Below the pieces are notes generated by a model. The model was given only the letters and a program-made list of their open reading frames with translations. It had not been told where the DNA came from and made no database searches. The position numbers and the translations under genes are program-made. Shown here piece by piece: positions 1 to 10,445 of a stretch of DNA of 64,000 nucleotides (its first letter is position 1; every line of letters starts with the position of its first letter). Source of the stretch: Reticulitermes speratus (Eukaryota > Arthropoda > Insecta > Blattodea > Rhinotermitidae); contig JAJKFL010000330.1 of assembly GCA_021186555.1 (NCBI GenBank), positions 30,916,944-30,980,943 on the forward strand. The letters run 5' to 3'.

Positions 1-254
1 TATGTTGTACAGAACATTGTGTTGAAGAGTAAAGAGGGGACGGGGTAGATTTACCTTACACTTCAAGTGAAAAGAGAATCACAGCAAAAAGCAAATATCC
101 AGTATCCAGTATCCAGTACTTTCCTAGCTTTAATTTACAAACATGCCTTAATTAAATCCAGGAAAATTTATCGGAATGCTTGCTACCATTCAGTCCAGAA
201 TCTTCTATCTTCCCTTTTGACGTCTAAGAATATAAACATTAGAACAAACAAAAA
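1..254. other. No recognisable feature
   Basis: AT-rich DNA. A short direct repeat of CCAGTATCCAGTATCCAGTA lies near 99-118. No coding signature, tRNA-like box or inverted repeat was recognised. Confidence 0.5.
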
Positions 255-1235
255 GCGTAATATTGCCTGTTGTTTTGTATGGGTGTGAAATCTTTTCTTT
301 CATATCAAAGGAAGAATATAAACTAAGGGTTTACGAGAATATGATGCTGAGAAAGATATATGGACCTAAGAGTTAGAAGGTAACAGTACAGGGTGTTTCA
401 TAAATCCCTCCGGGATTTCGGAGGTCTGTAGCTCAGGAGCCAAATCACACACGGGGGATGAGAGCATGTCAGTGAAAAGAGTACATATCCACGTTTTGAA
501 CCTACCTTACAAATGTTCAATATGTCCCCGTTTGGTGACTCGACAGACGTCGATTCTCCTACGAGCTTCACAGTCCCATGCGATGGTCCCGGCCTACCTG
601 TTCGTTTTGCGACACACAAACAGCCAGTTTCCTCGAATTTTCTATATCAGTCTCTTACTGTTTTGTCCGCTGGTGGTTCTGTACGATACTTGGTTCGAAA
701 ACCACGTTGCACTGTTACAATTGACTGGGTTTTAGCAAATTGCAGGACACAAAAAAGCTTTCTGTTCACCTGAAAACGCCATGTTTGCACACCACTGCCT
801 CCTAGCGGAAAAAAGGGTAACTACGCCATCGCATCTGTCACGAAAAATCCTTTACATTTCCCTCTATCCGTTGGCATGCTTTTATCTCTTATATGTGGGT
901 TTGCTACTGCACGGCCAAGCCTCTAAATCCCGGATGGACTTATGAAACACGCTGTAGATTTGCAAACAAACTGCATAATAGGAAGCTTCATGATTGGTAC
1001 TAAATAATTTTACAGTCAGAAGGCCGCGTACGATTAAGTAAAAGGTCATATGACACCTAAAGGGAAGAACGGAAATGTATGTAGAGTTTTGGTGGGTAAA
1101 CTTGAGGGAACGAGACCGCTTTGAAGACCTATGAATTGATGAAAAGAAAATATTAAGATATTAAATTGATAGTAAAAAAATAGGTTTAGAGACAATGGAT
1201 TGGATTCATCTCACTCAGGGTAATGACAAGTGGCG
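255..1235 (+). pseudogene. RTE-like LINE 3' end relic, split by a MITE
   Basis: Translation of 270-388 reads as the segment after the reverse transcriptase domain of RTE-like non-LTR elements: V-L-Y-G-C-E, then L-R-V-Y-E-N, then M-L-R-K-I-Y-G-P. It stops at the left edge of a MITE. The frame-shifted continuation resumes at about 960-1235 with fragments matching the element's tail: CRVLVGKLEGTRPL near 1080-1121, then MDWIHLTQ and DKWRNL near 1195-1242. Other relics in the window (3038-3290, 27665-28240, 39715-40205, 55800-56200) show the expected order of the same blocks. Many stops and frameshifts make it non-functional. Family assignment rests on protein similarity recalled from RTE elements; the exact edges are uncertain. 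Confidence 0.7.
389..954. mobile_element. 566-bp MITE with TA target duplication
   Basis: The ends are inverted repeats: CAGGGTGTTTCATAAATCC at 389 and the complement of GGACTTATGAAACACGCTG ending at 954. The repeat continues inward into a conserved GGGATTT-AGAGG block, about 35 bp in all. Each side is flanked by TA (387-388, 955-956), the Tc1/mariner-type target duplication. The element interrupts an RTE-like LINE relic, so it is younger than that relic. Interior frames of about 75-90 codons show no recognisable transposase, so I treat it as non-autonomous. Confidence 0.8.
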
Positions 1236-1800
1236 GAATCTGTAAACAGGATAACGGACCTTTGACTTTACTACTGAGGAAGTATTGTTTGTGGAGAAGG
1301 GCCTCGCAGCAGATGCTACGGACGCACCGCAGCCGTGAGGCTTATTGTGCAGCCATGTGATGAAGATGATTAGTTTTTTTTGTTTTTCTTCGTAATGGAG
1401 CAACGGCGGAATGAAATTGACAGGGGAAAACCGAAGTAGTCGGGGAAAAACCTGTCACAGTGCCACTTTGTCCACCAAAAATCCCATATGGAATGACCCG
1501 GGATTTTTTTTTTCTGTCCCGTTATTTCCCTTTGATCCATTTTGTACTTTTAAATCCTTCCGTCCTTCTTCATGTCACTTATGATCCATACTAGTCCTTG
1601 TACAACAATCACAACACAAACATCCATGCCCTCGGCGGGATTCGAACCCACAATCCCAGTAAACGAGCGGCCGTAGACCCACGCCTTAGACCGCGCGGCC
1701 TCTGGGATCGGTAGGGATCGAACCCAGACCTCTGCGGTGAGAGGGCGGCGACTAACCGCCTGAGCCATGGCACGGCCCCTAGGAAGTATTACTTGCCTGT
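1236..1800 (-). mobile_element. SINE family B (tRNA-like head), interrupted
   Basis: On the minus strand the head is at 1719-1790 and contains a tRNA-like A box and a B box reading GGTCTGGGTTCGATCCC. The body continues at 1236-1503 after a second SINE inserted between them. The same family is uninterrupted at 22777-23100 on the plus strand, which fixes the order of the halves. Body landmarks are GGTGGACAAAGTGGCAC, GTTTTTCCCCGAC and GCAGCCTTG-like segments. The short string GGGAT flanks both sides of the inner SINE, consistent with its target duplication. Confidence 0.75.
1504..1718 (-). mobile_element. SINE family A, short-tail form, inserted in SINE B
   Basis: On the minus strand it starts with the CCGATCCCAGAGGCCGCGCG head, has a B box GGGTTCGAATCCCGCCG near 1630-1647, and ends in an A-rich tail at 1504-1512. 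The tail body (GACATGAAG, GGATTTAAAAGTAC, AATGGATCAAAGGG) is the short type also seen at 28520-28800, not the longer type of the copies at 22118 and 52574. It sits exactly between the two halves of SINE B. Confidence 0.8.
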
Positions 1801-1809
1801 TTAAAGAAT

Positions 1810-2190
1810 CCTGATCCATGGAGGTATTTAGATATCTTGTAAGTTAGAAATATTAATTCATGTATTTGCTACAGTATATCTAGGTAGTCTTTTCTAGTTA
1901 TAAGTTAATCATAAATCTTGGAACAGTCCTAGTGTCTTAAAAATATTCAGGAAACAAATTTACGCATAACTAATTTTAGTTATAGTATTAATAATTTTGA
2001 GAGGTGTCTTAGAGTTAGTCTGAAGCACACTCATCTCCATAAACTCTGTCCAATTAAATCCTCTCGATTTTCTTTTAGAAAGGGCTGTTGAGAATAAATC
2101 TCAGTTGAAAAAATTAAATACAAACCTGAAGGTTTTATGAGTTACTTTGAGTAGATGTACTAGTATCGACCTGCTCTTAAAATAATTAAC
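1810..2190. other. No recognisable feature
   Basis: AT-rich DNA with no coding, tRNA-like or terminal-repeat signal recognised. Confidence 0.5.
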
Positions 2191-2275
2191 GGGTGGAATA
2201 CGGACGTGTCCCCCTTATTCAACAAGTTTCTCTCAGGACATACTGTAAACACGTTGAATAATTTAATTTAAAGAT

Positions 2276-2735
2276 TCAGTTCGTACCGCGCAGTAAACAC
2301 ACTCCGTCTCAGTTACAAACCAGTCAGTTAATGTTGTACAGTGAAATAATCGCTGTTTGTTCTGAGATCCACACAAAACACATAAATACAGTCCGTACCG
2401 CACAGTAAACACACTCCGTCTCAGTTATACAAACCAGTCAGTTAATGTTGTACAGTGAAATAATCGCTGTTTGTTCTGAGATCCACACAAAACACATAAA
2501 TACAGTTCGTACCGCGCAGTAAACACACTCCGTCTCAGTTATACAAACCAGTCAGTTAATGCTGTACAGTGAAATAATCGGTGTTTGTTCTGAGATCCAC
2601 ACAAAACACATAAATACAGTTCGTACCGCGCAGTAAACACACTCCGTCTCAGTTATACAAACCAATCAGTTAATGCTGTACAGTAAAATAATCGCTGTTT
2701 GTTCTGAGATCCACACAAAACACATAAATACACTG
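2276..2735 (+). repeat. Four tandem ~115-bp units inside a MITE relic
   Basis: Units begin at about 2276, 2391, 2503 and 2617. Each starts with CAGTTCGTACCGCGCAG or a close variant, then AAACACACTCCGTCTCAG, then a GTTTGTTCTGAGATCCAC block, and ends ACACAAAACACATAAATA. Units differ at only a few bases, so expansion is recent. A related single unit lies inside the TTAA-flanked MITE at 26258-26491. Flanks on the right (AGTAACC, ACTTCAAAG near 2783-2803) resemble that MITE's 3' end, so this appears to be the same element with an expanded core. Confidence 0.8.
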
Positions 2736-3037
2736 TGTGGGCAGAACGTAGAATTTGTGAATTTTAAATTAAGTGGTATATATAGTAACCAGAGACTTCA
2801 AAGTTTTTTTTTTTTTTTTGTTGAAGTCATATAAAAACTATGTTTGAAATTCAGCATTAAAAATCCAGGCCTATTTCCCACAAAACAGTGTGTGAATTTA
2901 AATGAATGGAGCCCCCGTCTAAGTTATGTCCTTAAATCCTTCAAATCATGTTATAAAGTAGGAGGATAGAAACTTATGTGCTTTTGTAGCCATGATGTCA
3001 TATAATTTCAGATGTTCCTTATATTCAGACCACTGTT

Positions 3038-3290
3038 TCATAAATTGTTTGTGTGGATAGATGGATGAATCAGTCGAAGTGTATAAGTGTATAACTCCAT
3101 GGAGCAGAGTCCTTCTTGAGAAGCTAACTTACGTGCTACATGTCCCGTCCACCTAATTCTTCTTGATTTGATCACCCGAATAATATTTGGTGATAAGTAC
3201 AGATCATTAAGTTCCTCGTTATGTAGTCTTCTCCACTCCCCTGTTAACTCGTCCCACTTAGGCCCAAATATCCTCCTCAGCACCCTAAGG
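3038..3290 (-). pseudogene. RTE-like LINE relic, internally deleted
   Basis: An 81-codon minus-strand frame starts [17 protein letters not shown] and continues with [23 protein letters not shown] and RWTGHVAR, the typical region after the reverse transcriptase of RTE-like LINEs. It then jumps straight to the element's 3' untranslated sequence (AAGGACTCTGCTCCATGGAG on the minus strand, matching 39720 and 56165), skipping the block seen at 55880-56100. It is a fragment with an internal deletion. Confidence 0.8.
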
Positions 3291-3442
3291 TAAAATATAT
3301 ATCAGAATTAAAATTAAACATAAGTGGTTTTTCAATATTAATACTATTCTATTTTATATATTATCTTCACCGTGCTTTTGTTCAACAAATCACAAATTAC
3401 ACAACAACGAAATTCAATATATTTTCACTTTTTATTCTTTAA

Positions 3443-3485
3443 CCCCTACACATGTTTCAACCTTTACAAGGCCATCTTCAGGGGG
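3443..3485 (-). ncRNA. Hammerhead-ribozyme-like motif
   Basis: Minus strand: CCCC, CTGAAGA, an extra T, stem II GGCCTT-GTA-AAGGTT (two G-U pairs at the base), GAAA, near-palindromic stem III ACATGTGT, A at the cleavage position, then GGGG able to pair with the leading CCCC as stem I. All core positions are present. Confidence 0.6.
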
Positions 3486-3620
3486 CTCGTAATCTACATT
3501 TACTTTACATCCATTTTTTTATGTTTGTAATTGATAAATGATAATGAAACTTGACTACATGTGATATGTAACATAATAGCAGACATAAACAATTGATGTA
3601 AATTAAATGTAGATTACGAG

Positions 3621-3662
3621 CCCCTGAAGATGGCCTTGTAAAAGCTGAAACATATGTAGGGG
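3621..3662 (+). ncRNA. Hammerhead-ribozyme-like motif
   Basis: Plus strand: CTGAAGA, extra T, an imperfect stem II (GGCCTT with AAAAGCT), GAAA, palindromic stem III ACATATGT, A at the cleavage position, then GGGG. It is the inverted partner of the motif at 3443-3485; its stem II has decayed. Confidence 0.5.
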
Positions 3663-3767
3663 TTAAAGAATACAATGTGAAAATATATTGAATTTCGTTG
3701 GTGTGTAATTTGTGAGTTAAGACTATTCTTGATTTCAGGCTTCCGCCGCGATGTTGATGTAATATGT

Positions 3768-3957
3768 GATCTTGCTGGGTAATTACACGGCGTCGTGTGG
3801 TAATTATTTACCGACGTTTCGGGACAAGGTGTCGGTCCCATTTTCTTCTTTCCATCTCGGAATCTTGACCCATGAAGATGGGACCGACACGTCCCGAAAC
3901 GTCGATAAATAATTACCACACGACGCCGTGTAATTACCCAAAAGACCACAGATTACA
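3768..3957. mobile_element. Foldback element with hammerhead-like halves, copy 1
   Basis: The two arms (about 85 bp) mirror each other around 3860: GGGTAATTACACGGCGTCGT, GGTAATTATTTA, CGACGTTTCGGGAC, GTCGGTCCCAT and the complements. The right arm holds a motif with TGAAGAT, stem GGGAC/GTCCC and GAAACGTCG. The C of the CTGA box is replaced by A, so it is probably inactive. A second copy is at 4545-4762. Confidence 0.65.
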
Positions 3958-3971
3958 ATGCTATTCTTATT

Positions 3972-3973
<2 letters not shown>

Positions 3974-4010
<37 letters not shown>
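3974..4010. repeat. (TA)n microsatellite
   Basis: About 18 TA repeats, ending in the TA that serves as target of the adjacent MITE. Confidence 0.9.
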
Positions 4011-4013
<3 letters not shown>

Positions 4014-4088
4014 GGTATACACAAAAGAATGGTGCGGATTCAATAGTGAATACTATTGAAACCGCACCATTTTTTTGTGTATATCCTG
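4011..4088. mobile_element. 78-bp near-palindromic MITE (family M1)
   Basis: Ends are CAGGGTATACACAAAAGAAT and its complement, extended by GGTGCGG; about 28 bp per arm, with TA on each side. Other copies are at 11470-11546, 25645-25722 and 38288-38680 (interrupted). Size and TA duplication suggest a Tc1/mariner-driven element. Confidence 0.85.
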
Positions 4089-4320
4089 TATATCTAAACG
4101 TTTTACAAGGCAGAAGTATATCATTATGTTCACGTTGCCTTCTTATAGGTTTTGACACAGTGTAGCTTAGTTTGTACCAGATAGCACAGTGTCTTAACCC
4201 ATAAGACCACTTCATACCTTATAGTGTTTCGATGAAGCAGTAATATTTAAATCAAATTAAATAAATAGACCAACTAATGCACTATTTGACCACTTTACAT
4301 GTAGTGTCTTTCTTATACAC

Positions 4321-4357
4321 CCTACACGTGTTTCAGACCTAGGTCCATCTTCAGGGG
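4321..4357 (-). ncRNA. Hammerhead-ribozyme-like motif
   Basis: Minus strand: CCCC, CTGAAGA, extra T, stem II built from palindrome GACCTAGGTC, GAAA, palindromic stem III ACACGTGT, A at the cleavage position, GGG for stem I. All core elements present; stem I is about 3 bp. Confidence 0.6.
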
Positions 4358-4544
4358 GTCTCAGTATTGTTAAAACTACTAAAACAAGTACATGTTTAAA
4401 CGAACGTACAGCACTTGAGTACCGCTATTGTGGTAGAATTGTCTGGATAAAATTGTAGATCATAAATATGTATATATTTAGTTAAAATCTTGTTAAAATT
4501 GTGAGATATATGTATGATGTTCACTGGTGCGGAAATACTGGCTT

Positions 4545-4762
4545 TTGTTAATCTGTGGTCTTTTGGGTAATTACACGGCGTCGTGTGGTAATTATTTACC
4601 GACGTTTCGGGCCAACGTGTCGGTCCCATCTTCATGGGTCAAGATTCCGAGATGGAATCTTGACCCATGAAGATGGGACCGACACGTTGTCCCGAAACGT
4701 CGGTAAAATAATTACCACACGACGCCTTGTAATTACCCAAAAGACCACAGATTACATCAACA
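4545..4762. mobile_element. Foldback element, copy 2, nested
   Basis: Near-perfect inverted arms (AATCTGTGGTCTTTTGGGTA, ATTACACGGCGTCGTGTGGT, TTTACCGACGTTTCGGG and complements) with a central TTGACCCATGAAGATGGGAC block on both sides. Same family as 3768-3957. It lies within the Penelope-like unit at 4248-4937. Confidence 0.7.
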
Positions 4763-5010
4763 TCGCGTCGGAAGCCCGAAATCACTGGCTTTTGTTGTTT
4801 GACGTCTCGTGATGCGTATTCTTTCGTTGTGTGGTACTGTATTACGGTGCTGTTTGTACTGTCCGTGAGTTGCGGAGTTACTACATCTAAAGTGGTCAAA
4901 TAGTGCATTAGTTGGTCTATTTATTTAATTTGATTCATAGAAATGCACGGTGATAATAGTGTGAAATCAGTAATTTTATTTTTATAAGTCGTTCTTTGTG
5001 TTTGTTGCAG

Positions 5011-5070
5011 ACAAAAGCCCATTTAGAGCTGCTGGCGGACGCAATACTGCGGTGGGCCAGAGGCCGCTAA
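5011..5070 (+). CDS. Possible terminal exon, unrecognised
   Basis: A pyrimidine-rich run ending TTTGTTGCAG at 5010 looks like a 3' splice site. The next 60 bases read in one frame TKAHLELLADAILRWARGR followed by TAA. The stretch is more GC-rich than its surroundings and helix-like in composition. I do not recognise the protein, see no upstream partner exon, and the other frame is also open (to 5243), so this may be chance. Confidence 0.25.
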   Translation, partial: TKAHLELLADAILRWARGR

Positions 5071-5279
5071 CAGAAAGCAACGCGACCGAACCAACAAGAA
5101 AGAACAAAATGCAAAGCATAAAGATCTATACTTACCTATTTTTTATTTCCACTGTTGTACCTCACTTACTCTGTCATTCCGTCAAATTAGGCAACCTCAG
5201 TCATTCCGAGACAAAGTTATACAGGCCAGAATTTCTTCTCTAACTTACTAATCTGTTCCACATCATGGCGGAACACATT

Positions 5280-6120
5280 CAGAAGGGCGCCTTCATACTG
5301 GTATTGTCCGAGCCTCCAACTGGGGAAAAAAAAACGTGACCCACGTTTCCTTTGAGAACCCCCCTCCCCGACAACAGCGACGCTCTCTACATAATGGGCA
5401 AAATTATGTTGATTACAAAGAGAGTGTTGCGAAGATATTACTCCAGTGCCCCAGAAATAGAGGAAATGGCATTGTGAAGCCAATAGACATGGGAATACGG
5501 CCTATGTAGAAATAAAACAGATTCATATAATTGATATAAAAATAATAGGCATGCTAATAACTGAAATACGAAATTTTCAAACTCAGGAGTAATAGTAAAA
5601 CGTAATTACGTAATTATTTTAAACGATTTATTATGTTCCATTAATGTAACTTGTTATTTTATATTGTATCATTATAAATATATAAGCATTTGAGATGGCT
5701 ACGTAAAGAATATTTGGTTTCTAACGCTGATTGACAAATGTTACATAGCTAAGGACTGTATTTCTAATATACCACGGAAAAAAAAAAGTATTTATAGAAT
5801 TGATAAGATTTGGAAGACATTTGTCACCCAACGTTGAATATCGAAGACCTGACTGAGACACGTCCATTAACATCACCTCTCTCTTACTCTCCATAACTTT
5901 CATAATATTGCGTAAAGCTATTATGACGTTTTCTTACACACTCTTAAGCCGTTTGGCATATTACTTAATCGAAATTTTATTACATACTCACTGGCGTCTT
6001 ATTCAACACAAATTTGTGGAAACTACATTCATTCGAATTTAAAAACCCGTAAATATTCTATCACTTTATAAAATATTTCATTATTAGTATACGTTTATTA
6101 ATTCGAGTCTAACAAACTAA
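5280..6120. other. No recognisable feature
   Basis: Mostly AT-rich DNA; no repeat family, tRNA-like box or protein signature recognised. Confidence 0.5.
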
Positions 6121-6121
6121 A

Positions 6122-6246
6122 CAAGATAATACAAAATAGAGTAAAACAATATTGAAATTTGGTCCTACATGTTTCGGCTAATCCTGGTCATCCTGAAAGC
6201 CGAAACATGTAGGACATATTTTAATACTGTTTTTATTGTATTACTT
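6122..6246. mobile_element. Short Penelope-like hairpin relic
   Basis: Inverted arms (AATACAAAATAGAGTAAAAC, AATATTGAAATTTGGTCCTA, ATGTTTCGGCT and imperfect complements) around a roughly 20-base centre. Both strands carry AGCCGAAACATGTAGGAC, the 3' half of the hammerhead-like motif; the CTGANGA box is damaged. Confidence 0.5.
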
Positions 6247-6249
6247 TAA

Positions 6250-9200
6250 AATTATTGTAATTAATAACTTAGAAAGGGGCACCGCCAAAATTTGCTATAA
6301 AATTCGCACAAATTTCTTAACTGTAATGTGCGATAATAAATTTATTTGGCGCTGATATTAAAAAGATGGATTTGACATAATTTTCCGATGTCAGTTGCTG
6401 TGTCGGATGTCGAAATTTTAGCACATCAAAACGGATTGGGGGTAAATTAGGGGGGGGGGGTGCGTTGCGAATTTGGGAGAACCTGCCGTTTGGTTATCAG
6501 ATAAAGTGGATTTATTTTTCAGCCTCCTACCCCGAGCCTCGGCAGGGAGCTGACGAATGTCACATCATCCCGAGGAGAGACAGCGAGAAATGTAAAGGTC
6601 CCCATGACTTGTTTACGGGAAACGTTCAGAGGTTCAGGAAATATAGAAAAGAAAAATTATTGTTTTGGAAAGTAGTGTACGGTGGGGTGAAAATTACGTT
6701 ATCATGTATCAACGTAATCAACTAGAACGTAGTGTATATATAATTAAATAAAATTAACAAAAAATAGCATTGCTTATGTTTTAGAATCAAACGTATTTTT
6801 GTCGGTGTTATATGTGCTACTATATACATCTGATTGGTGTTTTTCATATTACAGTAGACGCAATGTGCAAATGTATGTTAAAAGAGTAATCATTTTCGTA
6901 GACATACCGTAATCATAGAGGACTCACACCCATCGTATTACTATAGAAATAGCGTGTATGATCGCAGATTGGAACCCTTTGTAATAAGTAATATATGAAA
7001 TTAACTGTATCTGTGTCAATGTATCTGTAGACAAAATGTTCCACTGCGATATCTAGTGTTGGATATGTGAATGATTTGATGCCGTTGTTAAACATAGAGC
7101 TAGGATCTGAATATGCAGTACAGACAACATAGGAAACGGTCCGCGGTGTGTATAATTAGAGGCTGTACTGTGTCGTCAACTTGGCAGCACTGGGCATCTC
7201 GCAGCGGAAATAAGTCGAAAATTCTGTGCAGGTTTACGGGCGATGACATTTTTTGTCATCCTGAGCCACCGAATATCCCTTCATAGATTGCTAATTTATA
7301 AAAATATGTAAAATAAATAATATTAATATTTATTGTATGTTATTGTTTAAAATAATATAAATTAGTCAAATATTTCCTAAGCGAAACTTCCACGCTTCCT
7401 TAGACGATCTCTTCATTGAACTGCACACCGCGGTCTGACTTTCATAGTTGACAGTTTCGTTTCGAATTGTTGGAAGGTAAAAGCTGGAGAAGGGTTCCGG
7501 AGAAGTTATTCGCCATTGGACTTAAAAACAAAGGTCAAATATATACAACTTCTTACACAGCCATCTCAACTGCCTTGAAAATAACTATGATTGGGACACG
7601 GATATTTAGCATCTAAAATACAAATTGTAAATTTATATTTTCTAGAGACGAGTAATTCGTACGTAAAACAATTATTTAAGAGTAAATTAATTAAAATAAT
7701 ACTGAGTTCTGTAATGGCTGATAGGTATGTTATGCCTCTCTTATTCAGTAACATTACTTTATAAATTTTCGAAAGTTTATATATCTGAAACCAGAACACA
7801 TTCCTCTGTACTGAAGAGGCAAATGTGAGATATGTACAATGTGTCTAACCATTTTGTGTATGCCTGTATTGATACTGCTTATTGAATTCACGTTTAAAAA
7901 TTCAAATAAGTAATTTTTTACGTGAAAACCCACTAAATCTTTGAATGAAAGAAAAAATGTTAAAAATTCCGTGTCTCAAAGTGCCATTTCCGCACTAATT
8001 AAATTAGTAGAATTATATGTTAGCAAATTAAGTAAGTACTTCAAGTACAACTGTATTTACTCGTCTGTACTTTCTATCTAAAATTTGCTAATTACTGATT
8101 CTAAAAAATAATTTATTGATTCGGAATTGTTCAAAGAAAATGGAAATCGGAAAAGAAGAAATTTTAATGGCATCTTTCGACAAAAAATTAATCATGAATT
8201 TGACATACAGTTAATTAATTATTTTATGAAAAGCGACGTATTTTCTATAATAATGCAAGAAAATATATTATGTAAAGCCTATTGTCAAAGATGTAAGTTA
8301 TTTTAAATTGGCGGCCTATTGTGAACTGAAAATAGTGAGAAAAAAAAAAGAGCGATGAATACAGACTGGTTTATGACTTGAAAATTATCAGGGTATAAGC
8401 GGTCTAAGAGACGGTGACTTCCCTAGCGTTTTACCTGAATTCGAACTGTGGTACAGGGGCTGTTGTCAAGAACAAATTTTTTCTTCTTGTAAGAATTACT
8501 ATAAATTTGATTCGAGAAATAAAATTCATTTTAATATAAGGGTAATATGGTAAGGAGAGGCATTTATCGTTTCGTGTGCCTCCTTCTCTTGAGAGAGAAA
8601 ATAATGGATGTGGAATTCCACCCTACATAGGTAGGGGATATAGGGTCAATGGGAGCCACCTAAAAACAAGTCGAAATAGCACATAAATTGCAATTTATTT
8701 TAGTGACTGGTTTCACACCCAGTAATTCGGTAGTAAAGACACTACCTTTTTTAAAAAATGCCACAGTAAAATATTGTCAAAACTTTACACAAAAATAAAC
8801 TGTTCCTCTGCTTGACACGGAAGTGTGAAAAGTGTTAGTAATGTCTGCTTAAAAATCAAGTCCCATAAATTTATGTTTTGAGTGAAAAATTCATGTTCTT
8901 CTAGTAAAAATTTGAAAGAATTGGACGCCTCCAACGATTATCATACATTGGCTTCGTATAATTAAATTTTTATATCGGAATCTCAGTTCCATCTGCCGAC
9001 TGTCATGCACTATTCTCTTTTCTGATGATAAGTCCATTGCTGCCTTTTCTGTATCGTTTGATTTTTGAGGCTTGTTCTTTGAAAACCTTTTGCCTTTAAT
9101 TTTGTAAATTCATTTAATGGAATAAGCTACAAGCGTCCTTTGAATACTGCTGTATTCTAATTATCACTTATGAAGTGCTGAAACTTAGAAGCAGAATCGT

Positions 9201-9570
9201 TTCTTCTAACGAAATAAGAAACTTATGGGAAGGACTAGACACAGGCATATTTCCCCTGGATTCCAAAATCAGGAAAGACAGAGTGGCCAAAATCGGAATT
9301 TATAAATTTAGGAATTCCGTTTCAATCACTTTATATCGATAAAAAAAAAATTTTTTGTCCATCCATTTTTGCGCTAATTTAATTCCTCCAAATCTCATAT
9401 TCTGTAATAAATGGTTCAGTTACGCAAAGACCTATAATGGTAAATGATGTATACATTAATCTCTGCACTCATATAGCAAAAGCCTGTTAAGTTCTTTCCC
9501 CTTTTAATCTGGTTTCTAACTACAATCCCTTCGGGAATTTCAGTCTTAAAACATGCTGCTTATGTCTATA
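6250..9570. other. AT-rich unique-looking DNA
   Basis: No transposon, tRNA-like or strong coding signal recognised in about 3.3 kb. A run of nine to ten G lies near 6451-6460. A pyrimidine tract ending TTTATTTTTCAG at 6522 precedes a short open frame (to 6725) that could be an exon, but it has no recognised similarity. Confidence 0.45.
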
Positions 9571-9578
9571 GAGAACGA

Positions 9579-9620
9579 CCCCCTGATGATGGCTGAGTAT
9601 TTCAGCCGAAACATGTGGGA
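9579..9620 (+). ncRNA. Hammerhead-ribozyme-like motif, probably inactive
   Basis: CTGATGA, extra T, 6-bp stem II GGCTGA/TCAGCC with a GTATT loop, GAAA, palindrome ACATGT, then GGG. The cleavage position appears to be G, which hammerheads do not tolerate. The downstream sequence (CTATTGTGCAGTATTTGGTA) resembles the 59909-60459 unit. Confidence 0.55.
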
Positions 9621-9624
9621 GCAT

Positions 9625-10440
9625 GTATAACTATTGTGCAGTATTTGGTAACAAGTAAACTTGTATATATATAAAACAACTGCACGGAAAACGTATACGT
9701 AATATTAAATTGTTTGTATCTTTTTCGGCTGAGAATTTAATTCGACCAATATTGTATGTATTGAAGCAAGCAAATTACATTCATTAATGGCATCAATTTG
9801 CAAAGACCCCTGTTACGTTCTTTTAGTTGATATTTTCTTCGTGTATGTTGTTTCTTCAGAATTACGAGTCCTTAATAACGTTTCTGCTTTCGGTGATTCT
9901 TTGTACCAGTCTAGATCAGCTATGTATTTCTTCGTCAAAGTATGAGACATGCCTCAAACTTAACGCACGTTTGTAGAGAGACAAACTGTAATTAAAGTCA
10001 AGGAAAAATAATATTGTTATCTCTCACCAAATAATCCGATATAAATTGTTCCGTGCCCTCGGAAACATTGGGTCTCTTCCCATTTTCGGAGCATTATAAC
10101 TTAAGTATCATTTTTTTGCTACTCTGTGCAATTCATTTTCATCGCAAGTTACAGACTTCGCTGCTACTTCTAACTCTGCTCTTATTCATGCAGCTTTATC
10201 AATGGTTTTTTTTCTCTGATTTAAGACACTTCCAAATAAAAATGCAGCAGTAAAACACCCAGGGCCAATATACAGTAAGATTTGTAGCATCTCGCATTTT
10301 GTCATATAAACCAAACTACGGTAATAAAAAACGCCGTTAAGGCTACTGGTGCCCAAATAGTAGTCATTACCTCAAACACGGTGGCTAAACTCAAAACAGA
10401 AGTATGGATTTAACGAAGATGTAAGAGCTAAACGATACTG
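9625..10440. other. No recognisable feature
   Basis: AT-rich DNA between a hammerhead-like motif and the minisatellite; nothing further recognised. Confidence 0.45.
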
Positions 10441-10445
10441 CAGTA

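Larger units (their letters stand above)
3388..3717. mobile_element. Penelope-like foldback unit, two inverted arms
   Basis: Arms of about 115 bp at 3388-3505 and 3598-3717 are inverted copies (AAATTACACA, CGAAATTCAATATATTTTC, AACCCCTACA, ATGTTTCA, CAAGGCCATCTTCAGGGG, CTCGTAATCTACATTTA and their complements). They surround a roughly 90-bp unrelated centre. Each arm carries a hammerhead-like motif pointing outward. Terminal repeats of Penelope-like retroelements are known to carry hammerheads and to occur as inverted pairs. No reverse transcriptase is present. Confidence 0.65.
4248..4937. mobile_element. Penelope-like inverted unit, with nested foldback
   Basis: Terminal arms at 4248-4300 and 4884-4937 are inverted copies (AAATTAAATAAATAGACCAA, TGCACTATTTGACCACTTTA and their complements). 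A hammerhead-like motif lies at 4321-4357. The 4545-4762 foldback element is inserted inside. No protein signature remains. Confidence 0.6.

Noticed and set aside
1635..1700. Possible tRNA gene on the minus strand (also near 22118, 28447, 51800, 52574, 55488 and 60895)
   Set aside because: A and B boxes are present, but cloverleaf pairing is incomplete, A tails and target duplications follow, and the same heads recur in repeats, so they are SINE heads rather than tRNA genes.
3804..4215. Several 80-110 codon frames with repeated Ile-Tyr
   Set aside because: They run through the (TA)n tract and hairpin elements; composition is that of the repeat.
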